Shown here one piece after another: positions 25,853 through 35,957 of a stretch of 64,000 nt of DNA. The notes below the pieces were generated by a model. It worked only from the letters and a program-made list of their open reading frames with translations. It had not been told where the DNA came from and searched no databases. The DNA comes from Goleter apudmare HA4340-LM2. GTDB lineage: Bacteria > Cyanobacteriota > Cyanobacteriia > Cyanobacteriales > Nostocaceae. The stretch lies in the NCBI GenBank assembly GCA_019359495.1, contig JAHHHF010000096.1, positions 26,969 to 90,968 of the forward strand. The letters are read 5' to 3'. A program made the translations under genes and the position numbers. Position 1 is the stretch's first letter, and every line of letters starts with the position of its first letter.

Positions 25853-28800
25853 ATGATGACGAAACAACCAGAAAATAATGCCCTGGAAACCCAAAATAAT
25901 TCTATTAACAACTTACAAGCAGCCAAGACAAATATTGTTTTTATCGACACATCAGTTGCAGACTATCAAAGCTTGATATCTGGCATCACTCTGGGTAATG
26001 AAGTCGTCATTCTTGATCCCACACAAGATGCGGTGGCACAAATGACCGAGTATCTTGCAGCGCGTCAACCCAAGTCGGTGCAATCAGTTCATATTGTCTC
26101 CCACGGTAGTACAGGGAGTTTGCAACTAGGGTCAACTAATCTCAATAGCTCTAATATTAATAGCTATGCGAATCAGTTACAAAATTGGGCAAGTGCTTTA
26201 ACTGATGATGCTGACATTTTGCTTTACGGCTGTGATGTCGCTAGCGGGGAAGGTAAGGAATTTGTTCAGCAATTGAGCCAAATCACTGGTGCAGATGTTG
26301 CAGCTTCGACTAACAAAACAGGGAATACAGCTTTAGGTGGCGACTGGGATTTAGAGTTCAATCAAGGAATTATTGAAGCGCCTTTAGCATTTCAATCTCA
26401 AGTCTTACAGGCGTACAACTCAGTTTTAGCCAATGCTGGTGATGTCATTATCAACGAATTTTCTCAAGGTAGTAATGGTGGAAAAGAATGGGTTGAAATT
26501 TTAGTTGTTACTGATAACCTAAATCTGCAAAATCACAGATTAGTTGATGGTAATGGTACGCTAGATATCGTTTTGTCTGGTTCCGGCTTTAGTTCTTTAA
26601 AAGCTGGCACTTTAATAGTGCTTTATAACGGTGGTGATATCGATAGCACTATTACTCCAGACTTAACTTATAATCCAGCCAATGGAGACTATGTACTTCA
26701 AATATCATCACTCAATAACACTGGTGTTTTTGCAGTGACTCGTAACACTGGTTGGGAAGACACAACAGGTGCTTTTAACAATACTCTTGATGCAGATGTG
26801 CCCCAGTTGCGGAATGCAAGTAACACTCCAATACATACCTTTCCTCGCACTCCAACTCCAACTGCTAACAGCTTTAGCGCTTACACTGCTACCTCAGCTG
26901 CTGGTGCGACAGTTTCTAGTAATTGGTCAGCTAATACAGTATCTACCAGCGCTACTCCCGGTTTAGCTAATGGTGCAAACAATACAGACTGGATTCAGAT
27001 TCTGCGTGGCGCTATTCCAGTCTTAACTATCCCATCTATCACAATTAATAACCCTTCACCTGCTGCTAATGAGCTATTTGGCTTTTCACTGGCGTCTGGT
27101 AATACTAACTTGTTGATTGGCGCACCCCTAGCTGATACAGGAAAAGGGGAAGCATACCGACTGAATGCTAGTGGTGTACTCCAACAAACATTTGCTAATC
27201 CATCAAGTGGAATAGGGGAGTTATTCGGTTTATCGGTTGCTATTAATGGTACTGTTTACCTGATTGGCGCTCCAAAATTTGATGCTTCCGTTGCAGATGT
27301 AGGACGAGCCTATAGATTTAACTCGACCGGCTCACTACAACAAACTTTTGATAATTCAGTTAATAACGACGATAGTGAATTTGGCAGCGCTGTAGCGATT
27401 CTGAGTAATGGCAACTACGTCATTGGCGCACCAGAAAAAGGTAAAGCGACTGCTAATGATAATGCTGGAGAGGTAAGGCTGTTTAATAGTAGTGGATTAC
27501 TACAAAATATCACTAACCCTAATCCAGGGATTATCCAAGATGCACGCTTTGGTTTTTCAGTCGCAGCTGCTAACAATGACATTCTTATTGGAGCACCGGG
27601 GTTTAGTACTTTTACTGCCCCAAGTACTGTAAATTTTGGTGTTGGACAAGCTTATCGATACAACTCTACGGGTACAACAATACTACAGACATTCACAAAC
27701 CCAAACCCAACAGCGCTAGATTTGTTTGGGTTTTCAGTGAAGTCTAACAGTGCTGGTACACGCTTTTTGATTGGGGCACCAGGAGAGGACATCAGTGCTA
27801 CTGATGCTGGGGCTGTATATTTATATGACAACACTACCCCAACACCTACACTTTTGAGAACCTTTGTTAATCCTGATACGACTAATCTGGGTTTCGGTTC
27901 TTCGGTCGCATTTCTCGGTAACGACATCCTAATTGGTGCTCCTGGTGCTTTTTCGGGTACTACATTCACCTCAAATCCCGGTAGGGGTGCAGTTTATCTA
28001 TACGATGGAGATGGAGCATCACCCACTTATTCACTCGAAAAAATCTTTAGTAATCCAGGTACTGGTAACGATGCTTTTGGTGCAGCCATTACCACCATTG
28101 GCAGCAATAAAATTATCATTGGCGCTCCTTATTACGATGCAGGAACTAGCACTGATGCTGGGATAGCTTATATTTTTGACTTGGTAACTGAATACGCAAT
28201 TTCTACCAACACCCCAACTGTCATGGAAGGCAATAGTAGCTCTCAAACTGTTGCTTTTACTATTACCCGCAGTGGCAATTTTAATACAGAAAGTACTGTA
28301 AATTATGAATTTAACCCAAATAATACAGCTACGTTTGGTAGTGACTTTAGAAATATCTTCGTTAGAAGTGGAGAATTTGCTTCAGGAACTACATTAGGTG
28401 AATTTATTGATGCGGGATTAAATGGTACTTTAAATTTCCGAGTTGGCGAAAAGACAAAGGCAATTACTGTTGATGTTTTAGGTGATAGAGTATTTGAACG
28501 TGATGAAAATATTACTATCAAAATCAAAGATGCACCTTTAGGTGACACAATTACCAATGATAAAGCGACTGTAGTTGTCAAAAATGATGATTTACAACCT
28601 AGTATCAGGATTTCAGATACGTCGGTAACTGAAGGTAATTTTGGGCTGATAACTAATGGCAAATTTGATGTGACTCTTTCCAATCCTAGTTATCAGCAGG
28701 TGATTGTGAATTACAGCGCAGATTATGGGCAGACTAATTCATCTGACTTTTTTCTATTCCCGATAATGAACACGCTAGTTTTTAAACCTGGAGAGACATC

Positions 28801-28966
28801 GAAAACTATTAGCTTTGGTGTCAGAGGTGATAGCACGGTTGAGTCGAATGAGAAATTTTATGTCAATCTCTTTGGGGCGACAAATACAACTATAGCCGAC
28901 AGCCAAGGGATTGGTACTATCATTAATGATGATCGTTCATCATCTTTTTCAGGGTTCTTTTTCTAA
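25853..28966 (+). CDS. DUF4347 / lamin-tail / FG-GAP propeller / Calx-beta surface protein
   Basis: A 1037-residue multidomain protein. Residues about 26-190 are DUF4347 (IVFIDTSVADYQSLISG, VHIVSHGSTGSLQLG, LLYGCDVASGEGKEFV). Residues about 195-370 resemble a lamin-tail domain (GDVIINEFSQGSNGGKEWVE). Residues about 400-770 carry seven FG-GAP-like repeats, each with an F-G-x-S/A core and an IGAP end, enough for one closed seven-bladed propeller. Two Calx-beta domains follow (about 785-905 and 912-1030). No signal peptide is present, fitting type I-type export, as for many DUF4347 proteins. Function is unknown; adhesion or matrix roles are likely. An AAAGGA ribosome site precedes the tandem ATGs. 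Confidence 0.85.
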   Translation: MMTKQPENNALETQNNSINNLQAAKTNIVFIDTSVADYQSLISGITLGNEVVILDPTQDAVAQMTEYLAARQPKSVQSVHIVSHGSTGSLQLGSTNLNSSNINSYANQLQNWASALTDDADILLYGCDVASGEGKEFVQQLSQITGADVAASTNKTGNTALGGDWDLEFNQGIIEAPLAFQSQVLQAYNSVLANAGDVIINEFSQGSNGGKEWVEILVVTDNLNLQNHRLVDGNGTLDIVLSGSGFSSLKAGTLIVLYNGGDIDSTITPDLTYNPANGDYVLQISSLNNTGVFAVTRNTGWEDTTGAFNNTLDADVPQLRNASNTPIHTFPRTPTPTANSFSAYTATSAAGATVSSNWSANTVSTSATPGLANGANNTDWIQILRGAIPVLTIPSITINNPSPAANELFGFSLASGNTNLLIGAPLADTGKGEAYRLNASGVLQQTFANPSSGIGELFGLSVAINGTVYLIGAPKFDASVADVGRAYRFNSTGSLQQTFDNSVNNDDSEFGSAVAILSNGNYVIGAPEKGKATANDNAGEVRLFNSSGLLQNITNPNPGIIQDARFGFSVAAANNDILIGAPGFSTFTAPSTVNFGVGQAYRYNSTGTTILQTFTNPNPTALDLFGFSVKSNSAGTRFLIGAPGEDISATDAGAVYLYDNTTPTPTLLRTFVNPDTTNLGFGSSVAFLGNDILIGAPGAFSGTTFTSNPGRGAVYLYDGDGASPTYSLEKIFSNPGTGNDAFGAAITTIGSNKIIIGAPYYDAGTSTDAGIAYIFDLVTEYAISTNTPTVMEGNSSSQTVAFTITRSGNFNTESTVNYEFNPNNTATFGSDFRNIFVRSGEFASGTTLGEFIDAGLNGTLNFRVGEKTKAITVDVLGDRVFERDENITIKIKDAPLGDTITNDKATVVVKNDDLQPSIRISDTSVTEGNFGLITNGKFDVTLSNPSYQQVIVNYSADYGQTNSSDFFLFPIMNTLVFKPGETSKTISFGVRGDSTVESNEKFYVNLFGATNTTIADSQGIGTIINDDRSSSFSGFFF

Positions 28967-28998
28967 GATTAAATTTACATCATCTCAGTGATAGTCAG

Positions 28999-29035
28999 AT
29001 CCCCGATTTTTTGCAAAAAGTCGGGGATGTTTTTG
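28999..29035 (+). terminator. Intrinsic terminator after the DUF4347 gene
   Basis: ATCCCCGA at 28999-29006 pairs with TCGGGGAT at 29021-29028, extended by a TTTTT/AAAAA inner stem, and is followed by GTTTTTG. It lies 33 bp past the stop codon. Confidence 0.85.
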
Positions 29036-29118
29036 TTCGCCATTCATATTCCTTTGGGAGAGGTCAAAGTATGAGCGCTACGCTATACTAGTCCGTTGGA
29101 ATCACCGGATGAGGAGTG

Positions 29119-30624
29119 ATGGCTAAAGCCAGCATCAATGATATGGATACTAATACATCTGGAATTGGCAAGGAAAATAAAGATTCTCACGGAAATGTAT
29201 TGATTATTGGGGGAGGCCCAGCAGGATTAGCTACTGCATTGATGTTAGCTAAACGTGGTTGGTCTAATATTACGGTTTTAGAACAACGGGTAGCGGCTGA
29301 TTATTACGAACCTGATAAGGCTTTCAATTATCTGATTGATGGTCGTGGTCAAAAATTAATTGAGTATCTAGGAATAAAGGATGAGTTGATAAAAGCTGGT
29401 GTTCCTAGTAAGGAATTATATTTAACTTTTATTCAAGCAGATGGTAGTCGCAAAACTTTAAACCTGCCAATTATAGACCCAAATCGGAAAACGGCTTACT
29501 GGATATCCCGGAAAACATTTGTTTTGTTGCTTTATCAGGAAATTATACAGAATTGGGAAGACAAGATTACTGTATTTTTTCAAACTAAATGTACACAAAT
29601 TAGTAAGAGTGATAATAATAGTTTAGAAGTTTTTGCTGAGTCAGAGAATGGCGATCGCTTCAAATTTGAGCCTGATCTTTTGGTTGGTGCTGATGGAATT
29701 CACTCTGTTGTTCGTAGCACTCTCAGAGAATGGGAAAAACCTACCTCGGACAGGTTTGACATGAAGCTGTTTCCTTCACCTAGTTCCAGTCTGCGGTATA
29801 AAGTGTTGAGTTTACCGCCTAAGTTTCCTCTGGATCATCATGCTGAGGAATATGCTGTGTCTGAGATGACATACGCTATTCGTGGGGCTTTTAGCGATCG
29901 CCGGCGTTCTATCTCTTTGGGTATTCTACCAATTAAAAACCCAGACGAAGCCCGGACTGCCAATATCATTACACCTTTAGATCATGAAATATGGAAATTG
30001 AAAAATGGTGAGGAATTGTATCAGTTCCTGGAGGAGGCTTTTCCACAATTACCAATACGTCAAATAATTTCACCGGAGGAAGCTGAACGATTTGCTAAAA
30101 GTGAAGGTGGTTATTTTCCTATTCCTCAATATTGTTCAGGATTCTACTGCTTGTTACAACAAGGTGATGCTGTTGGGGTAGTGCTTATAGGAGATACTAT
30201 TCATTGTTTCCCTCCAGATATTGGACAAGGGGTAAATGCAGCCTTAGAGGATGTATATATTTTGAATGAGGCACTCTCTAAAAGTGATGATGATATTTCA
30301 TTTGCTTTGCCTTTATATGAATCTTTGCGAATTGATGATACAAAAGCTTTGGTACGTCTTGCTCAAACCTCTTTTCCTTGGCAGTATAATCAAGACCGTT
30401 TGCGTCAATTTTTGTGGGGTATCAACTTTTTCCTGAGATTGAAACTTAGTCGGTTATTACCATATTTGTTTAGTCCCCAGTCATTTTTCCTCATTCAGAA
30501 TTATCAGCTTTCTTATCAAGAAGTTTTGGTTAAGGAACGGCGTACTACTCAGATGTTGTATTTATTTAGTCTAATGACAATTTTTGGGATTTTGGCTTTG
30601 TTTGGTATCTTGAATTATTCGTGA
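29119..30624 (+). CDS. FAD-dependent monooxygenase (kynurenine 3-monooxygenase-like)
   Basis: A 501-residue class A flavoprotein hydroxylase. The N-terminal Rossmann motif is IIGGGPAGLATALMLAKRG (about 31-49). The second NAD(P)H/FAD motif is LLVGADGIHSVVRS near 192, and the third FAD motif is VVLIGDTIHCFPPDIGQGVN near 357. A single hydrophobic helix at the extreme C-terminus (last 22 residues) may anchor it in a membrane, as in kynurenine monooxygenases and some carotenoid enzymes. The substrate cannot be told from sequence. The start is uncertain: GAGGAG lies only 2 nt before the ATG at 29119, so a start a few codons later is possible. Confidence 0.85.
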   Translation: MAKASINDMDTNTSGIGKENKDSHGNVLIIGGGPAGLATALMLAKRGWSNITVLEQRVAADYYEPDKAFNYLIDGRGQKLIEYLGIKDELIKAGVPSKELYLTFIQADGSRKTLNLPIIDPNRKTAYWISRKTFVLLLYQEIIQNWEDKITVFFQTKCTQISKSDNNSLEVFAESENGDRFKFEPDLLVGADGIHSVVRSTLREWEKPTSDRFDMKLFPSPSSSLRYKVLSLPPKFPLDHHAEEYAVSEMTYAIRGAFSDRRRSISLGILPIKNPDEARTANIITPLDHEIWKLKNGEELYQFLEEAFPQLPIRQIISPEEAERFAKSEGGYFPIPQYCSGFYCLLQQGDAVGVVLIGDTIHCFPPDIGQGVNAALEDVYILNEALSKSDDDISFALPLYESLRIDDTKALVRLAQTSFPWQYNQDRLRQFLWGINFFLRLKLSRLLPYLFSPQSFFLIQNYQLSYQEVLVKERRTTQMLYLFSLMTIFGILALFGILNYS

Positions 30625-30690
30625 TCAAAAATCGATTGTTGGGCAGGGCGAACAAACGTTCCCCCTACAAGGAAAAATGTGAATTTGTAA

Positions 30691-33240
30691 TTACATGATA
30701 TTTATCGGGTCTACATCTATTGTGAGGCTAACGGATGGGGGACAGAGCGATCGCACATCTTCCCAATCTGGCAGTTGTGGTAATGTGTCGGGGGCGATTT
30801 TCACGAGGATTTGCCAACGATATCTGTTAGCTACCCGTAAAATATTGGCTGGCGCTGGGCCTAATATCTCAAACCCCTCTCCTGTACCTAGGGCTGTGGC
30901 GATGATTTGAGCAGTGTTTTGGACTTGTATCGGGTCAAGACTGCTTAACCGCAGTAAAATCAAGCGTCCGTAGGGTGGATAGTTGAGGGCTTGTCTTTGT
31001 TCTAGTTCGGTTTGGGAGAAGGACTGATAATCATGATGTCTTACGGCTGCAATGACTTCATGTTCTGGGGTGTAAGTTTGCACAATTACTCTACCTGGGT
31101 CGTCGCCTCTCCCTGCACGTCCAGCTACTTGGGTGAGGGTTTGAAATGCCCGTTCACTGGCGCGGTAATCTGATAAATTGAGCAGTCCGTCAGCCGCGAC
31201 AACGCCCACCAGTATGACTTGGGGTAAGTCTAAGCCTTTGGTGAGCATTTGTGTCCCGACTAATAAATGGGCTTCTTTGTTGGCAAACTGGGTGAGGAGG
31301 GTGCGGTGTGCGCCTTTGTTGCGGGTGGTGTCGCTATCAAAGCGGATGTATTTGAGGTCGGGGAATTGTCGCGCTAGTTCTTGGGCGACTCGCTGAGTAC
31401 CGCTACCAAAGAATTTCAGGTAGGGGGAACTGCATTCGGGGCAGTGTTGGGGATGGGCGCGTCCATAATTACAGTAATGGCAACGTAATAATTGGGGCGC
31501 TCCGTCTGCGGTGTGGTGATAGGCTAAGGAAACGTCACAGTGGGGACATTCCAGCACATATCCGCAGCTACGACAAGATACAAATGTACTGTGACCCCGG
31601 CGATGAATGAATAAAATTCCCTGTTGATCTCGCTCTTGTAGTTGTTGTAATGCTTCTTGTAGCGACTTACTGAATATAGAGCGATTTCCCTGCTGCAACT
31701 CTTGTCGCATGTCTATTATTTCTACTGGGGGGAGGGGGCGGGAGTTGATGCGTTGGGGGAGGGGGAGGTAGTGGGAAGTGGTAGGGAGATGATTTCCTGC
31801 CAAATCCCCAAGACTTACCCAACTTTCCAAAGAAGGTGTGGCGGAACCGAAGATGAGGGGGCAATTTTCTAACTCGGCGCGCCATTGGGCGACGGTGCGG
31901 GCGTGGTATGTGGGGATGGGAGAGTCTTGTTTAAAGCTGCTGTCGTGTTCTTCGTCGAGGATAATTAAGCCCAGTTTTGGTAGTGGGGCGAAAATGGCAC
32001 TGCGAGTACCAATAACTACTTGGGGTTCTCCCAACAGCATTTGTCGCCAGGTGTCGTAACGTTCGCCGTCGGAGAGGGCGCTGTGGTAAACGCTGACTTT
32101 GGCTGCACCAAAACGGGCCCGGAAACGGTCTGTGAGTTGTGGTGTGAGTCCAATTTCGGGAACGAGGACAAGGGCGGATTTACCTTGGTGGAGTAGGGGT
32201 GCGATCGCTTGTAAATACACCTCAGTTTTACCTGAACCTGTGACCCCATGCAATAAAACTTGAGCAAAACCATCTAGCTGCTGGATTGTTTCTAGGGCGT
32301 TGGCTTGATCAGCAGTTAAAGATTTTGGGTTATCTCCTGCTAATGCGGGGCTTTGTTCTGTTCTTAATACTTCCCGCTCTTCGATGACAATATAGCCTTT
32401 GTCTGCCAAGGTCTTGAGGATAGAAGAGCTAGCATGACAAATTTGTAACAGTTCATTGTGCCACAGTTCACCACCACGTCGTCGCAATACTTCGATAATT
32501 TCTCGTTGGCGAGTAGTTAAATCACGGTCAATTGTGCCTATGAGCGTCACTGCTTTTTGCAGTTTTGGGCGGGTTAATTTGGGAGGTTCTAAGTAGCTTT
32601 CTACTAAACCAAATCGCAATAACTCCCGCACTCCACGATGGGCTGATTTGACTTTTTGTTGCAGGTAGGCAAAGCTATAATCCCCCGCAGCTTGTCTTTG
32701 CAAAAGTGCCAAGATTTGCTGTGCATAGGGAGTGAGAAAATTAGCCACAGAGGTAATTTGAAGGTCAGCAGAAGTTAATGCTAAATTACCCATCTCCCCG
32801 CCTCTCCCCAGAGTAGTCAAGCGGAGGCGACGCTGCGATCGCCCCAATAAGCCTGGTGGTAAAGCCATCCGGATCACTTGAATTAATGGCGTATAGTAGT
32901 ATGCTGAGACTCGATTAAGCAATTCCCAATAACTACTTGGAAAGAACCCTACACTCACTACATCTTCGACATCCCGGATTTTTTCTGGCGTTAAATCAGT
33001 ATTTGGCTGTGCTAGTAAACGAATGGCGATCGCTCCTAATTGCTGTGCGCCAAATGGTACTGTGAGAATATCTCCAGGTTTAATTTCTAACTGGGCTGGT
33101 AATCGGTAAGTAAATAAACCTGAGTTTCCTGGACAGTCTACCAGTACTTCAACCCACCGATTAACTATTTTTTCTTGTTGGTACGATTCACCGGGTTCAG
33201 CCACAATCAAATGAAATGAATTTGTGCCGTTAATATACAT
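30691..33240 (-). CDS. priA: Primosomal protein N' (replication restart helicase)
   Basis: PriA recognises stalled forks and reloads the replicative helicase. The 849-residue product has a 3'-DNA-binding N-terminal domain, a superfamily 2 helicase with Walker A HGVTGSGKTEVYLQ near 330, DEEH near 425 and GSATPS near 468, and the zinc-binding insert with paired CxxC motifs (CRSCGYVLECPHCD, CHYCNYGRAHPQHCPEC) near 560-600. The C-terminal motif VAGRAGRG is near 690. Family length is about 730-850. A Pro-rich stretch near residue 490 has repeat-like base composition. It stands alone with 67 bp to a small gene on the same strand. Confidence 0.96.
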   Translation of the reverse strand: MYINGTNSFHLIVAEPGESYQQEKIVNRWVEVLVDCPGNSGLFTYRLPAQLEIKPGDILTVPFGAQQLGAIAIRLLAQPNTDLTPEKIRDVEDVVSVGFFPSSYWELLNRVSAYYYTPLIQVIRMALPPGLLGRSQRRLRLTTLGRGGEMGNLALTSADLQITSVANFLTPYAQQILALLQRQAAGDYSFAYLQQKVKSAHRGVRELLRFGLVESYLEPPKLTRPKLQKAVTLIGTIDRDLTTRQREIIEVLRRRGGELWHNELLQICHASSSILKTLADKGYIVIEEREVLRTEQSPALAGDNPKSLTADQANALETIQQLDGFAQVLLHGVTGSGKTEVYLQAIAPLLHQGKSALVLVPEIGLTPQLTDRFRARFGAAKVSVYHSALSDGERYDTWRQMLLGEPQVVIGTRSAIFAPLPKLGLIILDEEHDSSFKQDSPIPTYHARTVAQWRAELENCPLIFGSATPSLESWVSLGDLAGNHLPTTSHYLPLPQRINSRPLPPVEIIDMRQELQQGNRSIFSKSLQEALQQLQERDQQGILFIHRRGHSTFVSCRSCGYVLECPHCDVSLAYHHTADGAPQLLRCHYCNYGRAHPQHCPECSSPYLKFFGSGTQRVAQELARQFPDLKYIRFDSDTTRNKGAHRTLLTQFANKEAHLLVGTQMLTKGLDLPQVILVGVVAADGLLNLSDYRASERAFQTLTQVAGRAGRGDDPGRVIVQTYTPEHEVIAAVRHHDYQSFSQTELEQRQALNYPPYGRLILLRLSSLDPIQVQNTAQIIATALGTGEGFEILGPAPANILRVANRYRWQILVKIAPDTLPQLPDWEDVRSLCPPSVSLTIDVDPINIM

Positions 33241-33307
33241 AGTTTCTGATTTAATCGACAGGTATTTCTAGTGCTTTTACTTAGTTATTCAAAATCCACG
33301 TTTCTAG

Positions 33308-33523
33308 CTAAGATATAACTTTTTGTATTCCCAGAGATAAACTGTATTTCGCAATACTTTTATCACTCATAATACTTGATAAGTTTCCTGTTATGTAATC
33401 TCCTAGACAAATTAATCGCCACTCTACGTGCCATAAATATTTGATGTCTGCTAGTTGCTGTAAAGTCATCTCACCTACTTTTTCTGCTCTGGAAACTGCT
33501 TCCGTATCTACTAAATAGGACAT
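33308..33523 (-). CDS. Hypothetical small protein (71 aa)
   Basis: I do not recognise this protein. It begins MSYLVDTEAVSRAEKVGEM, continues with a Trp-containing helix (YLWHVEWRLICLGDYI) and has no signal or membrane segment. AAGG lies six bases before the ATG, the codon use is like that of its neighbours, and no real gene overlaps it, so it is probably translated. It is upstream of priA on the same strand with a 67-bp gap. Confidence 0.5.
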   Translation of the reverse strand: MSYLVDTEAVSRAEKVGEMTLQQLADIKYLWHVEWRLICLGDYITGNLSSIMSDKSIAKYSLSLGIQKVIS

Positions 33524-34080
33524 AGCCTTTTTCTCTCTACCGATAGATATTCAATCCGTTATGTCTATGAGATGCTTTTATACAAACAAGATAATTCCGA
33601 ATTGTACACTGCTAATTTTGTATCATCTGTAAGATTTTATCAGGGACAATTAAACCCAGTACCAAAATTCCGATTTCTTAAAATAACTCTCGACCAATAA
33701 AGTCCAAAAAACTTTATAAAAATACATGAAATTTTAAGGATTTGGGATAATTAGCTGGAAAATTAATATTGGTTAAGGTTGAGAAAGTTTGAGGAAATTT
33801 GACATATTTGGTGATTAAGAAAAAAATGAGGATTATATCGGCTGGTGGACTGAGGATTAGGTTTGTGGGTGCAAAAGCCAGTAATTGTTAAAAATTGGCT
33901 CTAGCCGTAGCTAAAGAATTGACAGCTAGACACTGAGTTTTAAGAAATGAGAAATTAACTTAGACATAAATTTTGCTGTCAAACCGGTGCATTTGTCCCT
34001 TAGGGAAAACTACCAAGCCTCAAACGAGCAGCTGTCACTAAATTATGTACCAAACCAAGCAACAATCCCTCAAGGAAACT
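33524..34080. other. Spacer upstream of the sigma factor gene
   Basis: AT-rich with no visible gene. It should hold the sigma gene promoter; I found no repeat or hairpin that stands out. An in-frame ATG at 34045 lies at its end but lacks a ribosome site. Confidence 0.4.
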
Positions 34081-35214
34081 ATGAATATTGCTGAATTGGG
34101 AACAATGGAAATACTGGAGAATGCTGCTGACCATGAAGAACAATCACTTGATAGTTTAGAACTAGTGGTAGAGGAAGACTCTCCAATTCCCGAAAATCTG
34201 GAATCAGAGGAACGAGATGGGGACGAGATGGCAGCAGCCCGACCATCGGGATACAATAAAACTGAGCATGATGATGCGGTAGGCGCGTTTTTTAAAGAAA
34301 TGGCGCGTTATCCACTGCTCAAACCTGATGAAGAGGTGGAATTAGCGCGGAGAGTTAGATTTATTGAAGAAGTTAGGGATTTACAAGCTTCTTTGCATTT
34401 AGAGTTAGGACAGTATCCTACCAAGGCACAAGTTGCTGCTCAACTAGAGATGAATGAAAAGCAACTGGAAAGTCGCTTATATCAAGGTCGAGTAGCTAAA
34501 CGCAAAATGATTCGCTCTAACCTCAGGTTGGTAGTATCAATTGCTAAAAGATATCTCAATCGCGGAGTGCCTTTCCTAGATTTAATTCAAGAAGGCGCAA
34601 TGGGTTTAAATCGGGCGACAGAGAAGTTTGACCCCGATAAAGGGTATAAGTTTTCGACATACGCCTATTGGTGGATTAGACAAGCAATTACAAGAGCGAT
34701 CGCTAATGATGCACGCACAATTCGCTTGCCTATTCACATTGTTGAAAAACTTAATAAACTTAAAAAAGCCCAACGAGAACTCAAGCAAAAACTTTGTCGT
34801 AACCCTTCCGAAGCCGAAATGGCAGAAGCTTTGGAGATCACCGTCCAGCAACTACGCCAATTGCAGCAACTGCGGCGTCAAGCGCTTTCCCTGAACCACC
34901 GTGTCGGTAAGGAAGAAGACACAGAACTCATGGATTTGCTAGAGGACGAAGATAACCAATCTCCCGAAGCCAAAATGAATGAAAACATGATGCGCCAGGA
35001 GATTTGGGAAGTCTTGGGTGATGTGCTAACTCCACGGGAAAAAGATGTAATATCGCTACGCTATGGATTAACTACCAGTGAACCCTGCACTCTAGAAGAA
35101 GTGGGTAATATGTTTAATTTATCCCGCGAAAGAGTGCGACAAATTCAAAGTAAAGCAATGCGAAAATTGCGGCGTCCTCATATAGCAAAACGCTTAAAGG
35201 GTTGGTTAATTTGA
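34081..35214 (+). CDS. Group 2 RNA polymerase sigma factor (sigma-70 family)
   Basis: The 377-residue product has all main sigma-70 regions: region 1.2 (AVGAFFKEMARYPLL near 72), region 2 (RSNLRLVVSIAKRYLNRG, DLIQEGAMGL, KGYKFSTYAYWWIRQAI near 140-210), region 3 and region 4 with its helix-turn-helix (CTLEEVGNMFNLSRERVRQIQ near 340). An acidic N-terminal extension of about 60 residues replaces region 1.1. Cyanobacterial group 2 sigmas are non-essential and respond to nutrient or stress state; I cannot assign the letter name safely. The start at 34081 is preferred because AAGGA lies 5 bp upstream; ATG at 34045 would add 12 residues. Confidence 0.92.
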   Translation: MNIAELGTMEILENAADHEEQSLDSLELVVEEDSPIPENLESEERDGDEMAAARPSGYNKTEHDDAVGAFFKEMARYPLLKPDEEVELARRVRFIEEVRDLQASLHLELGQYPTKAQVAAQLEMNEKQLESRLYQGRVAKRKMIRSNLRLVVSIAKRYLNRGVPFLDLIQEGAMGLNRATEKFDPDKGYKFSTYAYWWIRQAITRAIANDARTIRLPIHIVEKLNKLKKAQRELKQKLCRNPSEAEMAEALEITVQQLRQLQQLRRQALSLNHRVGKEEDTELMDLLEDEDNQSPEAKMNENMMRQEIWEVLGDVLTPREKDVISLRYGLTTSEPCTLEEVGNMFNLSRERVRQIQSKAMRKLRRPHIAKRLKGWLI

Positions 35215-35260
35215 AGAGTAAGTGGTCATTCGTCAGTAGTTAATAAAAAGTTGCACTGTT

Positions 35261-35300
35261 AACTATAGACTATGGACTATAGACTCTGGACTTTTGACTA
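35261..35300. repeat. STRR tract (GACTATA/GACTCTG heptamers) before the GNAT gene
   Basis: Five to six units, GACTATG, GACTATA, GACTCTG and GACTTTT, run up to the ATG at 35301, the same arrangement as at 1798-1826. Confidence 0.7.
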
Positions 35301-35789
35301 ATGGATTTAACTTTGCGTTTTGCTGAACCAGCCGATTGTAGTGTGTTGTTTGACTTAATTGAGCAACTTGCAGAGTATGAAAAATTATCTCATGCTGTTA
35401 CTGGTAATGTTCAAGCACTCAAAGAGCATTTGTTTGGTTCTCGAAAGTATGCTGAGGCAGTTTTAGCAGAGTATGGAGGGCAAGCCGTAGGTTTTGCCCT
35501 ATTTTTTCATAATTATTCCACCTTTTTAACTAAGCCAGGAATTTATTTAGAAGATTTGTTTATCATCCCAGAATTTCGACGTCAGGGTATTGGTAAGGCT
35601 ATTTTAATAAAATTGGCTCAGATTGCCATAGAGCGGGATTGTGGACGTTTAGAATGGAGTGTTTTAGATTGGAACGAGCCTGCCAAAACTTTTTATCGCA
35701 GTATGGGAGCAGATATTCTAGATGAATGGCAAATTTGTCGCGTTACTGAAGGCGCATTGAGCCAATTAGCTGCAAAAAATAATGGATGA
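35301..35789 (+). CDS. GNAT family N-acetyltransferase
   Basis: The 162-residue product fits the SAT/diamine acetyltransferase branch of GNAT. It opens with LRFAEPADCSVLFDLIEQLAEYEKL, typical of that branch, and has the acetyl-CoA loop RRQGIGKAIL near 98-107 after DLFIIPEF, then RLEWSVLDWNEPAKTFYRSMGA. The acceptor could be a polyamine or another amine; sequence does not decide. The start is embedded at the end of a heptamer-repeat tract with no obvious ribosome site. A bidirectional terminator follows 61 bp after the stop. Confidence 0.87.
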   Translation: MDLTLRFAEPADCSVLFDLIEQLAEYEKLSHAVTGNVQALKEHLFGSRKYAEAVLAEYGGQAVGFALFFHNYSTFLTKPGIYLEDLFIIPEFRRQGIGKAILIKLAQIAIERDCGRLEWSVLDWNEPAKTFYRSMGADILDEWQICRVTEGALSQLAAKNNG

Positions 35790-35849
35790 AATCATCACAT
35801 CAAAGCCGCCAAAGCAGAAGGCAGTCCCTTTGCTCCATTTTCAATGCCC

Positions 35850-35880
35850 AAAAACCATGCCCCTCGTGGGTATGGTTTTT
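35850..35880 (+). terminator. Intrinsic terminator after the GNAT gene
   Basis: AAAAACCATGCCC at 35850-35862 pairs with GGGTATGGTTTTT at 35868-35880 (one wobble). The T-run ends the stem and the opposite strand is symmetrical, so it can work both ways. Confidence 0.8.
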
Positions 35881-35938
35881 CATTTGTGGAGACAGGGAAC
35901 AGAGAACTTGGTTTGAATCGTTTGGCTAGCTTGTGGCA

Positions 35939-35957
35939 ATGTTACATTTTGTAACAT
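35939..35957. promoter_or_regulatory. TGTTACA/TGTAACA operator-like palindrome
   Basis: ATGTTACA at 35939-35946 and TGTAACAT at 35950-35957 are perfect complements around TTT. It lies 90 bp before an orphan terminator, in a gene-free stretch, so it could control a small RNA. Confidence 0.4.
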
